Source: an uncultured Bacteroidales bacterium (GTDB taxonomy: Bacteria > Bacteroidota > Bacteroidia > Bacteroidales > Bacteroidaceae). From it: a DNA stretch of 64,000 nt. The stretch covers positions 62,001-126,000 of the forward strand of contig CACXXT010000001.1 of NCBI GenBank assembly GCA_902771725.1. Direction: 5' to 3'. The translations under genes were made by a program, and so were the position numbers. Positions 43,799-52,420 of this stretch are shown here, one piece after another. Position 1 is the first letter of the stretch; every line of letters starts with the position of its first letter. The notes beneath the pieces were generated by a model. The model did no database searches. It worked only from the letters and a program-made list of their open reading frames with translations, and was not told the DNA's origin.

Positions 43799-43848
43799 AG
43801 CGTTTATTTATGAATTTGACAAATTACGATTATATGGGTTTTGTGGGC

Positions 43849-45147
43849 TCATCTTTTGTCTTTGATGAAGGTGACGCAGAGTGCACCCACGCAGAGCAGG
43901 ATAGCTGAGACAATCATCATGGATGACTGGTGGTGTCCGATCATCGAGAGTATGCCTCCGCCACAGAGGGCAGCGATGATTTGCGGCAGGCAGATGGTGC
44001 CATTGAAGAGTCCGAGGTAGGCCCCCATGTGGCCGTAGCCCTGGAGGGCGTTGGTTACGAAGGTGAATGGCATGGCGAGCATGGCTGCCCAGGCGCATCC
44101 GATGAGGAGGAATGGTATGATCTGCAGATACTGATTCGGGCAGAAGGGAATTAGCGCGAAGCCTAGCCCTCCCAGCAGCAGGCTGGCTCCATAGGCCACT
44201 TTCGTATTGCTGAATCGAGGGAGCACGAGTGCCCAGCAGACGCTTCCGAGAGCCTGAATGGCGTAGAGCACGCCCGTCCAGTTGGCTGCTGTCTGATAGC
44301 CTTCAGTGGCAGGGTCTGTGGTGGCCCAGACGGTCTCGCTGACGGCATCGACCACGTAGGTCCACATATAGAGGAACGCTGCCCAGCAGAAGAACTGGAC
44401 AAGTCCCACTTTCCAGAAAGTAGAGGGCGCGTTGCGCAGTAGGGTTAACCACGAGGCCGATGTCTCTTTCGTCTCGTCGACCGGGTTGTAGAGACGGTAT
44501 TCCTGCGGGTTCCACTCTTTCACCTTTGCAATGGTGTAGATGACGCATGCGATGAGAATGGCAGCACCGATGTAGAACGACCAGATGACGGTGTCGGGTA
44601 CAACCCCTTCGGGAGCTGTGTTATTCAGTCCGATGGCAGCAAAGATAAATGGGAAGAGGAAACCAGCCACACTGCCGGCGTTGCAGAGGAACGACTGAAT
44701 GCTGTAGGCCTTTGCCTTCTGCTCCTCATTGACCATATCTCCGACCAGCATCTTGAAAGGCTGCATGGCCATGTTGATGGAGGTGTCGAGCAACATCAGC
44801 ATGATCAGTCCGAAAAACATGACAGCAGAAAGGCTGAGACCCAACGATCCCGAGTTTGGCAGCAGGCACATCACGGCCACGGCCACGGCAGCCCCTATAA
44901 ATAAATAAGGTATACGTCGTCCGAAGCGCGTCCAGGTCCGGTCGGAGAGGGTGCCTACAATGGGCTGCACGATGATGCCCATCAGCGGAGGGAGGATCCA
45001 GAAGTAGCTCAGGTCGTGCGGGTCGGCACCGAGTGTGCGAAAAATACGCGAGATGTTGCCGCTTTGAAGGGCGTAGGCGATTTGCACGCCGAAGAACCCA
45101 AAACTAAGGTTCCACAGTTTCCAGAAAGATAAATTCGGTTTTTGCAT
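43849..45147 (-). CDS. MFS maltose/maltodextrin-type transporter
   Basis: A 432-residue protein with about 12 membrane helices, of the sugar-transporting MFS branch related to SLC45 sucrose/maltose carriers. The N-terminus WNLSFGFFGVQIAYALQSGNISRIF and the loop GTLSDRTWTRFGRRIPYLF (the RxGRR motif between helices 2 and 3) are diagnostic. It should bring maltose or short maltodextrins from periplasm to cytoplasm, where MalQ acts. It is 47 bases after lacI and 50 before malQ, in one likely transcript. Confidence 0.9.
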   Translation of the reverse strand: MQKPNLSFWKLWNLSFGFFGVQIAYALQSGNISRIFRTLGADPHDLSYFWILPPLMGIIVQPIVGTLSDRTWTRFGRRIPYLFIGAAVAVAVMCLLPNSGSLGLSLSAVMFFGLIMLMLLDTSINMAMQPFKMLVGDMVNEEQKAKAYSIQSFLCNAGSVAGFLFPFIFAAIGLNNTAPEGVVPDTVIWSFYIGAAILIACVIYTIAKVKEWNPQEYRLYNPVDETKETSASWLTLLRNAPSTFWKVGLVQFFCWAAFLYMWTYVVDAVSETVWATTDPATEGYQTAANWTGVLYAIQALGSVCWALVLPRFSNTKVAYGASLLLGGLGFALIPFCPNQYLQIIPFLLIGCAWAAMLAMPFTFVTNALQGYGHMGAYLGLFNGTICLPQIIAALCGGGILSMIGHHQSSMMIVSAILLCVGALCVTFIKDKR

Positions 45148-45194
45148 ATGGATGGTTGTTTTTTGATTAATAGGTCTAATGGAGGTAAATGGGC

Positions 45195-46241
45195 TTATGG
45201 AGCCGGCTCTTCCTGGGGCCTTGTGGTACCCCGGATGATGAGTCGTGTCTTGACTACCCGCTTCTCGACTTTGTCCATTGGCGTGTAGCCCTCAACCTTG
45301 TCAAGGAGGATGTCCACGGCTTCTTTGCCCACCTGCTTTCCACGCTGTTCCACGGTTGTCAGTGTGGGGTCGCAGGCAATGGCACGTTCACCGTTGGTAA
45401 AACCGCAGACGCTGAAGTCGTCCGGCACGCGCAGTCCCATTCGCTTGGCGGTGTAGAGTATACCGATGGCGGTGTCATCGTTCACGGCAAAGGCTGCGTC
45501 GGGCCGCTCGTCTCGTGTAAGGAGGGAGGGCGTGATGATTTCGGCGTCTGTGCGGTTGTCGCATTCCAGATGCAGTGACTCGTCGGGATGAATGCCCGCT
45601 TTCAGCAGGGCATCGCGGTAGCCGTTGTAGCGGTTCTTGGAAATCTCAAGTCGCATATCCGAACCATAGAAGGCGATGCGGCGGCATCCCGTGCTGAGTA
45701 GATGCGTGACGGCGTTGTAGGCACCCATGTAGTCGTCCACCACCACGCGGTTGGTGTTCAGCCCAGTGCAGATGCGGTCGTAGAATACCAGCGGCATGCC
45801 AGCATTCATCAGTTGCTGGAAATGCTCGTAGTGCGTGGTGTCCTTCGCCTGGGATACGATAACCCCACACACCCGGAGTCCAAGTAGTGTCTGGCAGATA
45901 TGTACCTCGCGCTCGAAACGCTCGTCGCTTTGTGCCACGATGATGCGGTAGCCTCTCAGGCTGGCCTGTTCCTCGATACCAGAGAGAATGGTGGAGAAAT
46001 AGTAGTGAGCAATTTGTGGGATGATGACTCCGATGAGCTTAGGTGGCGACAGTTGGCTGCGTCGCAGGGAACCGGCCAGTTCGTTGGGGAAGAAGTTATG
46101 CTCGCGTGCGTAGGCCTGAATGCGCTCACACTGGTCAGGGCTGATCAGCGGACTATCCTTCAGAGCCCGGGAAACGGTGGAGACAGAGACTCCCAGCTCC
46201 CGCGCGATATCTTTCATCGTCAAGGTCGTTTTTTCGCTCAT
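45195..46241 (-). CDS. LacI-family repressor of the starch locus
   Basis: A 348-residue regulator. The helix-turn-helix is at the N-terminus (LTMKDIARELGVSVSTVSRALKDSPLIS in outline), with the hinge region near LAGSLRRSQ. The periplasmic-binding-like core follows (KLIGVIIPQIAHYYFSTIL onward), with VDDYMGAYNAVTHLLSTG and AFAVNDDTAIGI. The start at 46241 gives the standard LacI N-terminus. A palindrome that fits LacI operators lies 80 bases upstream, between this gene and susC, so it probably controls both arms in response to a maltodextrin. In B. thetaiotaomicron the starch locus is controlled by membrane-bound SusR, so the wiring here differs. Confidence 0.93.
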   Translation of the reverse strand: MSEKTTLTMKDIARELGVSVSTVSRALKDSPLISPDQCERIQAYAREHNFFPNELAGSLRRSQLSPPKLIGVIIPQIAHYYFSTILSGIEEQASLRGYRIIVAQSDERFEREVHICQTLLGLRVCGVIVSQAKDTTHYEHFQQLMNAGMPLVFYDRICTGLNTNRVVVDDYMGAYNAVTHLLSTGCRRIAFYGSDMRLEISKNRYNGYRDALLKAGIHPDESLHLECDNRTDAEIITPSLLTRDERPDAAFAVNDDTAIGILYTAKRMGLRVPDDFSVCGFTNGERAIACDPTLTTVEQRGKQVGKEAVDILLDKVEGYTPMDKVEKRVVKTRLIIRGTTRPQEEPAP

Positions 46242-46269
46242 TTTAGTTCTATTTGCGGGCAAATGTAGA

Positions 46270-46277
46270 CAAAAGTA
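46270..46277 (-). promoter_or_regulatory. -7 promoter element of the lacI-MFS-malQ-GH97 arm
   Basis: Minus-strand TACTTTTG fits TAnnTTTG, 28 bases before the lacI start. The LacI operator is about 45 bases further upstream, near or just beyond the -33 region. Confidence 0.65.
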
Positions 46278-46321
46278 GGCAGTCTGCGATAAATTATAAG
46301 TACGAAATCAAGTGTTATTGA

Positions 46322-46337
46322 GTGCAATCGTTTGCAC
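46322..46337. promoter_or_regulatory. LacI-type operator between the divergent starch arms
   Basis: GTGCAATCGTTTGCAC has perfect 6-bp inverted arms (GTGCAA/TTGCAC) around TCGT, with the central CG typical of LacI-family sites. It lies about 45 bases upstream of the lacI -7 box and about 55 bases upstream of the susC -7 box. Confidence 0.75.
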
Positions 46338-46391
46338 AATCCATTTTGTTGATTTAAGTCAAAATAAGAATCACCTTATTCTTCTCCGTTG

Positions 46392-46399
46392 TATTTTTG
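46392..46399 (+). promoter_or_regulatory. -7 promoter element of the susC operon
   Basis: TATTTTTG fits TAnnTTTG and implies a leader of about 100 bases before susC. No good -33 TTTG is present, which fits an activated or otherwise controlled promoter. Confidence 0.6.
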
Positions 46400-46506
46400 C
46401 AGCGTCAAATTGAAAGCAATGGGCTAACCTCCTGTGAATCCTGAACTTCTTGACAAAAAGTAACACCTTATTAATATATTTAAAGTAATTAAACTCAAAC
46501 AAAAGC

Positions 46507-49500
46507 ATGATGAAGCAGGTAAATGTAAGAATCCCGCTGCGGATTCTCGCCCTTCTTTGTGGGCTATTCATCTCCTTGGGTGCCTTTGCACAGGTTTCTG
46601 TGAAAGGTAATGTTAAGGATGATACCGGCGAACCTGTCTTTGGTGCTACCGTTCGCGTTGTAGGACAACAAGGTGGCACGTCGACAGACTTCGACGGTAA
46701 TTTCTCTATCTCGGCACCTCAGGGTGGCCAGATTACTATTTCGTTCATGGGTTTCCAGACAGTGACCGTTCCTGTCCGCCCGATCATCAACGTCACTCTT
46801 CAGGAGGACGCCAAGGTGCTGGAGGATGTGGTCGTCATCGGTTATGGCACCGTGAAGAAGCATGACCTCACAGGTTCCGTCAGCACCTTGAAGCCCGACG
46901 AGAAGAACCATGGTACGATTACTAACGCTCAGGACATGATTCAGGGCAAGATTGCTGGTGTCAGTGTCATCAATGGCGGCGGCACCCCTGGTGGTGGAGC
47001 CACAATCCGCATCCGCGGCGGTTCCTCCCTCACGGCTTCCAACGACCCGTTGATTGTCATCGACGGTCTGGCTATGGACAATCAGGGTGTCAAGGGTCTG
47101 GCCAATCCCCTTTCGATGGTGAATCCCCAGGACATCGAGAGCTTCACCGTCCTGAAGGACGCTTCTGCGACTGCCATCTATGGTAGCCGTGGTTCTAACG
47201 GTGTCATCATCATCACCACGAAGAAGGGACGCAAAGGTCAGGCAGCTCACGTGAGCTACAACGGAAACGTTACTTTTTCTACTCGCCAGAAGTCCCTTGA
47301 TGTGCTCAGCGCTACCGAGTATCGTAACTTCATCAATAGTTACTATGGTGCAAACAGCGCAGCTGCAGACCTGATGGGTAATGCTAATACCGACTGGCAG
47401 GACCAAATTTATCGTGGAGCCTTCGGTACGGACCACAATGTGACGGTTAGCGGTGGCTTGAAGAACATGCCCTATCGCGTCAGCGTCGGCTACACCAATC
47501 AGGATGGTATTCTGAGAGGCTCAGACTTCGAACGAACGACTGCCAGCCTGTCTCTGAATCCGTCCTTCCTGGATGACCACTTGACCTTCAACATCAATGG
47601 TAAATTCATGTTCGCCCACAACCACTATGCAAATGGCGATGCCATCAGCGAGGCAGTGCGCATGGATCCTACACAGCCCATCTACTCCTATGATGATGCT
47701 TTCAACAACTACAATCACTACTTCACATGGACCGACAATGGTGCATCACTGAACGACCCGCTCTATCCCACCATCGCAAACCGCAATACCTCCAAGAACC
47801 CCATGGCGCTGCTGGCAGAGAAAAACGACCGTGCACGCTCTTTTGACTACATGGGTAATGTCGAAGTAGACTACAAGGTTCATGGCCTCGAAGACCTCCG
47901 CCTGCACATGAATTTCTCCGGTGACTGGAGCAATGGCCGACAGAACACGACCTATCAGAACTGGGGCCCTTCCAACTTCTATTATGGCAATGACGGCTAT
48001 TCCAAGGAAAGCAAGTACAACCTCATCTATTCTGCCTACGCTCAGTACTACAAAGACTTCAATGACAACCACCACTTCGATATCATGGGCGGTTACGAAT
48101 GGAGCCACAAGAAGTATTGGGGCAATTCCTACTACGAAGGACGTTATCCCATGAGCAGCCTGCAGACCGACGAGGAGACGGGCGCTTCTCTGGCAGGAAC
48201 GGCCTACAAGCCTTCTACCGGACAATGGGAGCAGGAGAACTACCTCGTCAGCTTCTATGGTCGTGCGAACTACACGTTCATGAACCGTTATATGCTCACT
48301 GGAACAGTGCGTTATGACGGTTCCAGCCGCTTCAAGCAGCACTGGGCTCTCTTCCCGTCGGCAGCTTTCGGCTGGCTCATCAGCGAAGAGAGGTTCTTGA
48401 AGGATGCCACTTGGCTCGACGAGTTGAAGCTCCGTCTGGGATGGGGTAAGACTGGTCAGCAGGACGGCATCGGAAACTACAACTACTTCCACTCCTACAA
48501 CGTCAACCGTACCAATAAGGACGGCCGTTATCCCATTGTGGGTGTGACTGCTGATGGTCTGATGTATCGCCCAGATGCCTACAATGAAGACCTCAAGTGG
48601 GAAACCACGACAACCTATAATGCTGGACTGGACTTCAGTTTCTTCAAGAACCGCCTCTCTGGTAGCGTAGACGCTTACTACCGCAAGACTACCGACCTGA
48701 TTTACTCCACATTCGTAGCTGGCGGTTCCAACTTCACGAACAAGGTCTCCCGCAATATCGGTACTCTGGTGAACAAGGGTATTGAAGTCATGCTCACCGC
48801 ACGTCCTGTTGTCACCAAGGACTGGATGTGGGAAATCACGGGCAACTTCACCTACAACCACAACGAAATCACAAAACTGACCGGTGAGACCTCCAAGGAA
48901 CTGACAGGCGGAATCTCGTCCGGAACAGGTAACAATTGTCAGGTGCAGATGGTTGGCTATCCCGCAAACTCCTTCTACGTCTATCAGCAGGTCTACGACC
49001 AGAACGGCAAACCGCTTGAAGGTGTCTTCGTAGACCGCAACGGCGACGGCCAGATTTCTGAGGACGACCGCTACGTCTACAAGAGCCCGACCGCTCCCTA
49101 CACCGCAGGTCTGAGCACACGTCTGCAGTATAAGAACTGGGACCTCGGCCTCGGCTTCCGTGCACACTTCAACAATTACGTCTACTGGGACAAGCAGGCT
49201 GGTTATGCCAATACCCAGAAGCGCTTCGACAGCTCTTTCTCCTATTTGCAGAACACCATCCCGTCTGCCCGCGTAAACAACTGGTCTTCCTACGACCACG
49301 TGCTTTCGGATTATTTCGTCCACAACGCCACGTTCCTCAAGTGTGACAATATCACCCTGGGCTACTCCTTCAAGACTGACGACAACTTCCTCAGTGGCCG
49401 TGCCTACGTGAGTGCAACCAATGTCTTCACGCTGACAAAGTACGATGGTATCGATCCCGAAGTGTTTGGCGGTATCGACAATAATATGTATCCCCGTCCC

Positions 49501-49536
49501 TTCACCATCCAAGCTGGTGTGACACTTGATTTCTAA
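46507..49536 (+). CDS. susC: SusC-like TonB-dependent starch oligosaccharide transporter
   Basis: A 1009-residue outer-membrane protein. After the signal peptide (1-28, ending GAFAQ) comes the carboxypeptidase-like regulatory domain (about 29-105, VKGNVKDDTGEPVFGATVRV), the TonB-box region (LEDVVVIGYGTVKK), the plug (about 115-230, with IRIRGGSSLTASNDPLIVIDG in outline) and a 22-strand barrel ending in PFTIQAGVTLDF, with a terminal Phe. It moves starch fragments bound by SusD into the periplasm using TonB energy. First gene of the rightward operon; susD follows 27 bases later. Confidence 0.96.
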   Translation: MMKQVNVRIPLRILALLCGLFISLGAFAQVSVKGNVKDDTGEPVFGATVRVVGQQGGTSTDFDGNFSISAPQGGQITISFMGFQTVTVPVRPIINVTLQEDAKVLEDVVVIGYGTVKKHDLTGSVSTLKPDEKNHGTITNAQDMIQGKIAGVSVINGGGTPGGGATIRIRGGSSLTASNDPLIVIDGLAMDNQGVKGLANPLSMVNPQDIESFTVLKDASATAIYGSRGSNGVIIITTKKGRKGQAAHVSYNGNVTFSTRQKSLDVLSATEYRNFINSYYGANSAAADLMGNANTDWQDQIYRGAFGTDHNVTVSGGLKNMPYRVSVGYTNQDGILRGSDFERTTASLSLNPSFLDDHLTFNINGKFMFAHNHYANGDAISEAVRMDPTQPIYSYDDAFNNYNHYFTWTDNGASLNDPLYPTIANRNTSKNPMALLAEKNDRARSFDYMGNVEVDYKVHGLEDLRLHMNFSGDWSNGRQNTTYQNWGPSNFYYGNDGYSKESKYNLIYSAYAQYYKDFNDNHHFDIMGGYEWSHKKYWGNSYYEGRYPMSSLQTDEETGASLAGTAYKPSTGQWEQENYLVSFYGRANYTFMNRYMLTGTVRYDGSSRFKQHWALFPSAAFGWLISEERFLKDATWLDELKLRLGWGKTGQQDGIGNYNYFHSYNVNRTNKDGRYPIVGVTADGLMYRPDAYNEDLKWETTTTYNAGLDFSFFKNRLSGSVDAYYRKTTDLIYSTFVAGGSNFTNKVSRNIGTLVNKGIEVMLTARPVVTKDWMWEITGNFTYNHNEITKLTGETSKELTGGISSGTGNNCQVQMVGYPANSFYVYQQVYDQNGKPLEGVFVDRNGDGQISEDDRYVYKSPTAPYTAGLSTRLQYKNWDLGLGFRAHFNNYVYWDKQAGYANTQKRFDSSFSYLQNTIPSARVNNWSSYDHVLSDYFVHNATFLKCDNITLGYSFKTDDNFLSGRAYVSATNVFTLTKYDGIDPEVFGGIDNNMYPRPFTIQAGVTLDF

Positions 49537-49563
49537 ACAACAACCCCTAATAGAGTAAAGATT

Positions 49564-51174
49564 ATGAAATTCAATATTTTCAAACATATTCTTCCTGCAG
49601 CAGCCGTAGTGCTGACTGCTGGGCTGAGCTCTTGTGTAGGCGATTTGGATGTAAACCCCATCGATCCTTCGACAACCATGGAGGGTGACGAAGTAGGTCT
49701 CTACACGAAGTGCTATGCCAATATGGCGCTGGCCGGAAACACCGGCGCCAACGGCGACTGCGATATCTCCGGACTCGATGGCGGTACGACAGGTTTTGTC
49801 CGTCAGCTCTGGAACGCCAATGAGTTGACCACAGATGAGTCCATCTGCTGCTGGGGTGACCCCGGTATTCCACAGTTCAACTACAACACTTGGGACGCTT
49901 CCCACCCCATGCTTCAGGGCTTCTACTATCGCCTGTATAATGGAATCGGCTATTGCAACCTCTATCTCGATGAGTTTGCTTCTGTCAACACCACCCGTGC
50001 TGCAGAAATCCGTTTCCTTCGCGCGTTGTACTACTATTATCTGATGGATTGCTACGGCAATGTACCTTTCACCACCGTGACTCCCGCAGATAATCCCAAG
50101 ACCATGAAGCGTGCAGACCTCTTCAACTGGATAGAGTCTGAGGTGAAAGCTGCCCAGCCCAACCTCCTTGCCCCTGCAGCCCGCAACAGCTCGCAGGAAG
50201 GCTACGGCCGAGTGGACCAGGACGCTGCCAATATGCTGCTGGCTCGCTTGTATCTGAACGCAGAAGTCTATACCGGAACTCCCCGCTGGACCGAAGCCAA
50301 GACTTACGCCGAAGCTATCATCAACGGTCCCCACAAGCTGTGGACAACCGGTCAGAACGGATGGAGTGCCTATCAGATGCTCTTCATGGGTGACAATGGC
50401 GAGAGCGGTGCTTCTCAGGAATCCATCTTCTCCATCCTTCAGGATGGCGAAACGACCACCTCTTGGGGTACTTCTCTCTTCCTGATGGCCTCCACTTGGA
50501 ACAAGGATATGAATGAAGCAGGTGACTATGGCAGCTCGGAGTTCTGGTCCGGCAACCGTGCCCGTAGCCAGTTGGTCTATAAGTTCTTCCCCAATGGCAA
50601 TGTGCCCGATGGTGGTGTCGCTGCCATGGTCGCTGCTGCCGGCGATGACCGTGCCCTCTTCTTCGGCACCGACCGTACCCTCACAGTGGATAAACCCAGT
50701 GAATTTACTTCCGGCTACTCTGTTGCCAAGTTCCGCAATACGTATTCCAACGGTGGTGCTGGTCAAAACAGCCAGTTCGTGGACATGGACTTCTTCTTCA
50801 TGCGCAGTGCTGAGGCTTACCTCATTGCTGCTGAGGCAGACCTCCGTGAGGACGGCGACCTTTCTGCAGCAGGTCTGAACTACATCAATGCCCTGCGTAG
50901 TCGCGCCAACACCACGTCCGTCTCGAAGGTGGATTGCACCCTCGATTATATCCTTGATGAGCGTTCGCGTGAGCTGTACTACGAAGGTTTCCGCCGCACG
51001 GATCTTATCCGTTATGGCTACTTTGGTGGTGAAAACAGCAGCAAGTACCTCTGGGAATGGAAAGGCGGCGTCAAGAACGGTCAGGGCTTCGAGGCCTTCC
51101 GCAATATCTTCGCTATCCCCTATGAGGACAAGAATGCGAACCCCAATATTGAGCAGAACATTGGTTATAATTAA
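49564..51174 (+). CDS. susD: SusD-like starch-binding lipoprotein
   Basis: A 536-residue surface lipoprotein (lipid Cys at about 21 in GLSSCVGDLD). It caps SusC and binds starch helices. TPR-like helices are visible, with RAAEIRFLRALYYYYLMDCYGNVPF, the most conserved SusD stretch, in outline, followed by YGRVDQDAANMLLARLYLNAEVY and a C-terminal SRELYYEGFRRTDLIRYGYF. Gene order susC-susD-susE-susF-amylase matches the classic starch utilisation system. Confidence 0.95.
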   Translation: MKFNIFKHILPAAAVVLTAGLSSCVGDLDVNPIDPSTTMEGDEVGLYTKCYANMALAGNTGANGDCDISGLDGGTTGFVRQLWNANELTTDESICCWGDPGIPQFNYNTWDASHPMLQGFYYRLYNGIGYCNLYLDEFASVNTTRAAEIRFLRALYYYYLMDCYGNVPFTTVTPADNPKTMKRADLFNWIESEVKAAQPNLLAPAARNSSQEGYGRVDQDAANMLLARLYLNAEVYTGTPRWTEAKTYAEAIINGPHKLWTTGQNGWSAYQMLFMGDNGESGASQESIFSILQDGETTTSWGTSLFLMASTWNKDMNEAGDYGSSEFWSGNRARSQLVYKFFPNGNVPDGGVAAMVAAAGDDRALFFGTDRTLTVDKPSEFTSGYSVAKFRNTYSNGGAGQNSQFVDMDFFFMRSAEAYLIAAEADLREDGDLSAAGLNYINALRSRANTTSVSKVDCTLDYILDERSRELYYEGFRRTDLIRYGYFGGENSSKYLWEWKGGVKNGQGFEAFRNIFAIPYEDKNANPNIEQNIGYN

Positions 51175-51194
51175 TTCCTAAAGAAGCAAACGAC

Positions 51195-52412
51195 ATGAAA
51201 AAAATATTTTCATATGTGATGTTGCTGCTGGCCGGCACCTTTGCACTCACGGCGTGCAGCGACGACAATGAGTCCAATCCGACTCTTGTCCAGCCTCAGG
51301 AGTTCTCGATGTTCCAGCCTTCGGTAGGTAATGGTACCGTCGTTCTGGGACAGACAGATGCTGTCACGCTTTCCTGGACAATCCCTGTTTTCACAGACTT
51401 TGGTGCACCTGTCGTTCCCACGTATGTGGTCCAGATGTCTCCTGTGGGTTCCTTTACTAAGGAATTCATCAGTGATGCAGAGGACAACACGGGAGCTGAT
51501 TTCATAACCCTGGATCAGACTTTTGTCGAACCTCGTGGCGCTATCAGTACCGAGCGGATCAACCAGTCATTGCAGAAAATGCTTGGTTGGGCTGCCGAGA
51601 CTGACGTACCCGCAAACCTGACGCTGACCTTCCGCGCCAAGTCCTTCATCCGTGATGCTGGTGGAAATGAATACAACACCATCATTTCCTCCAACACGGT
51701 GACCGTCAACACGAAGCCTTACTTCATTCTCGATCGTCTGCCCATCCTTTGGTACATGGTTGGTAACAATATTGGTTCCAATGGTTGGGGTAATGATAAG
51801 GTCGGCGGTGGTCTCATTCCTCTGCTGCCGAGTTCCAACGAAACCTACGATAAGACCACAGGCACAGGTGTCATTTCCTACACCGGCTTCTTCCCCGCCG
51901 GCACCCAGTTCAAGTTTGTGCAGACTCCTGGTGACTGGAACACTCAGATGAACTACACCAATGTGGAGAATGCCGATGGTTCCTTCCTCTCCGACGAAGA
52001 TGGCGACAACCATAATATCGGTATCAGCGTGGCTGGCTACTATACCGTCAAGCTCAACACCAAGAGCAGCAAGGTGACCGTAGAGAAGTACGATCGCACC
52101 GTCAAGGCATTCACCTCGATGGGTATGCCCGGTAGTCACAACGAATGGAATATCGGTGCCAACCCGATGACCGCTTGCGAGTCCCTCAATGGCGAGAATC
52201 ATGTATGGATTGCCAAGTTCGAACCCACTGCAGACGGCGAGGTGAAGTTCGCTGCCGATGGTGACTGGGCAGACAACTGGGGTGCCGATGCCTTCCCATG
52301 GGGCACGGGTGCCAGCAATGGTCCGAACATTCCTTTCACCAAGGGCTCCTACACGGTTATCCTCAACGATATCACCGGTCAGTATTTCTTTATTGATAAC
52401 GCAACGAATTAA
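51195..52412 (+). CDS. susE: SusE-like starch-binding surface lipoprotein
   Basis: A 405-residue lipoprotein (lipid Cys near 21 in ALTACSDDNESNP; the acidic run fits surface export). The N-terminal SusE domain (about 35-170, TDAVTLSWTIPVF) is Ig-like. Two carbohydrate-binding modules follow: about 185-295 (LWYMVGNNIGSNGWGN and FKFVQTPGDWNTQMNY) and about 300-405 (FTSMGMPGSHNEWNIGANPMT and VKFAADGDWADNWG). Aromatic residues in these modules would stack on starch. It helps hold starch at the surface; it is not catalytic. The gap from susD is 20 bases. Confidence 0.88.
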   Translation: MKKIFSYVMLLLAGTFALTACSDDNESNPTLVQPQEFSMFQPSVGNGTVVLGQTDAVTLSWTIPVFTDFGAPVVPTYVVQMSPVGSFTKEFISDAEDNTGADFITLDQTFVEPRGAISTERINQSLQKMLGWAAETDVPANLTLTFRAKSFIRDAGGNEYNTIISSNTVTVNTKPYFILDRLPILWYMVGNNIGSNGWGNDKVGGGLIPLLPSSNETYDKTTGTGVISYTGFFPAGTQFKFVQTPGDWNTQMNYTNVENADGSFLSDEDGDNHNIGISVAGYYTVKLNTKSSKVTVEKYDRTVKAFTSMGMPGSHNEWNIGANPMTACESLNGENHVWIAKFEPTADGEVKFAADGDWADNWGADAFPWGTGASNGPNIPFTKGSYTVILNDITGQYFFIDNATN

Positions 52413-52420
52413 GAAAAGCT

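Noticed and set aside
47746-50766. A 1006-codon open frame antisense to susC and susD
   Set aside because: Its translation is low in sequence logic, has no family features and covers two certain genes on the plus strand. It arises from the GC-rich third codon positions of susC/susD.
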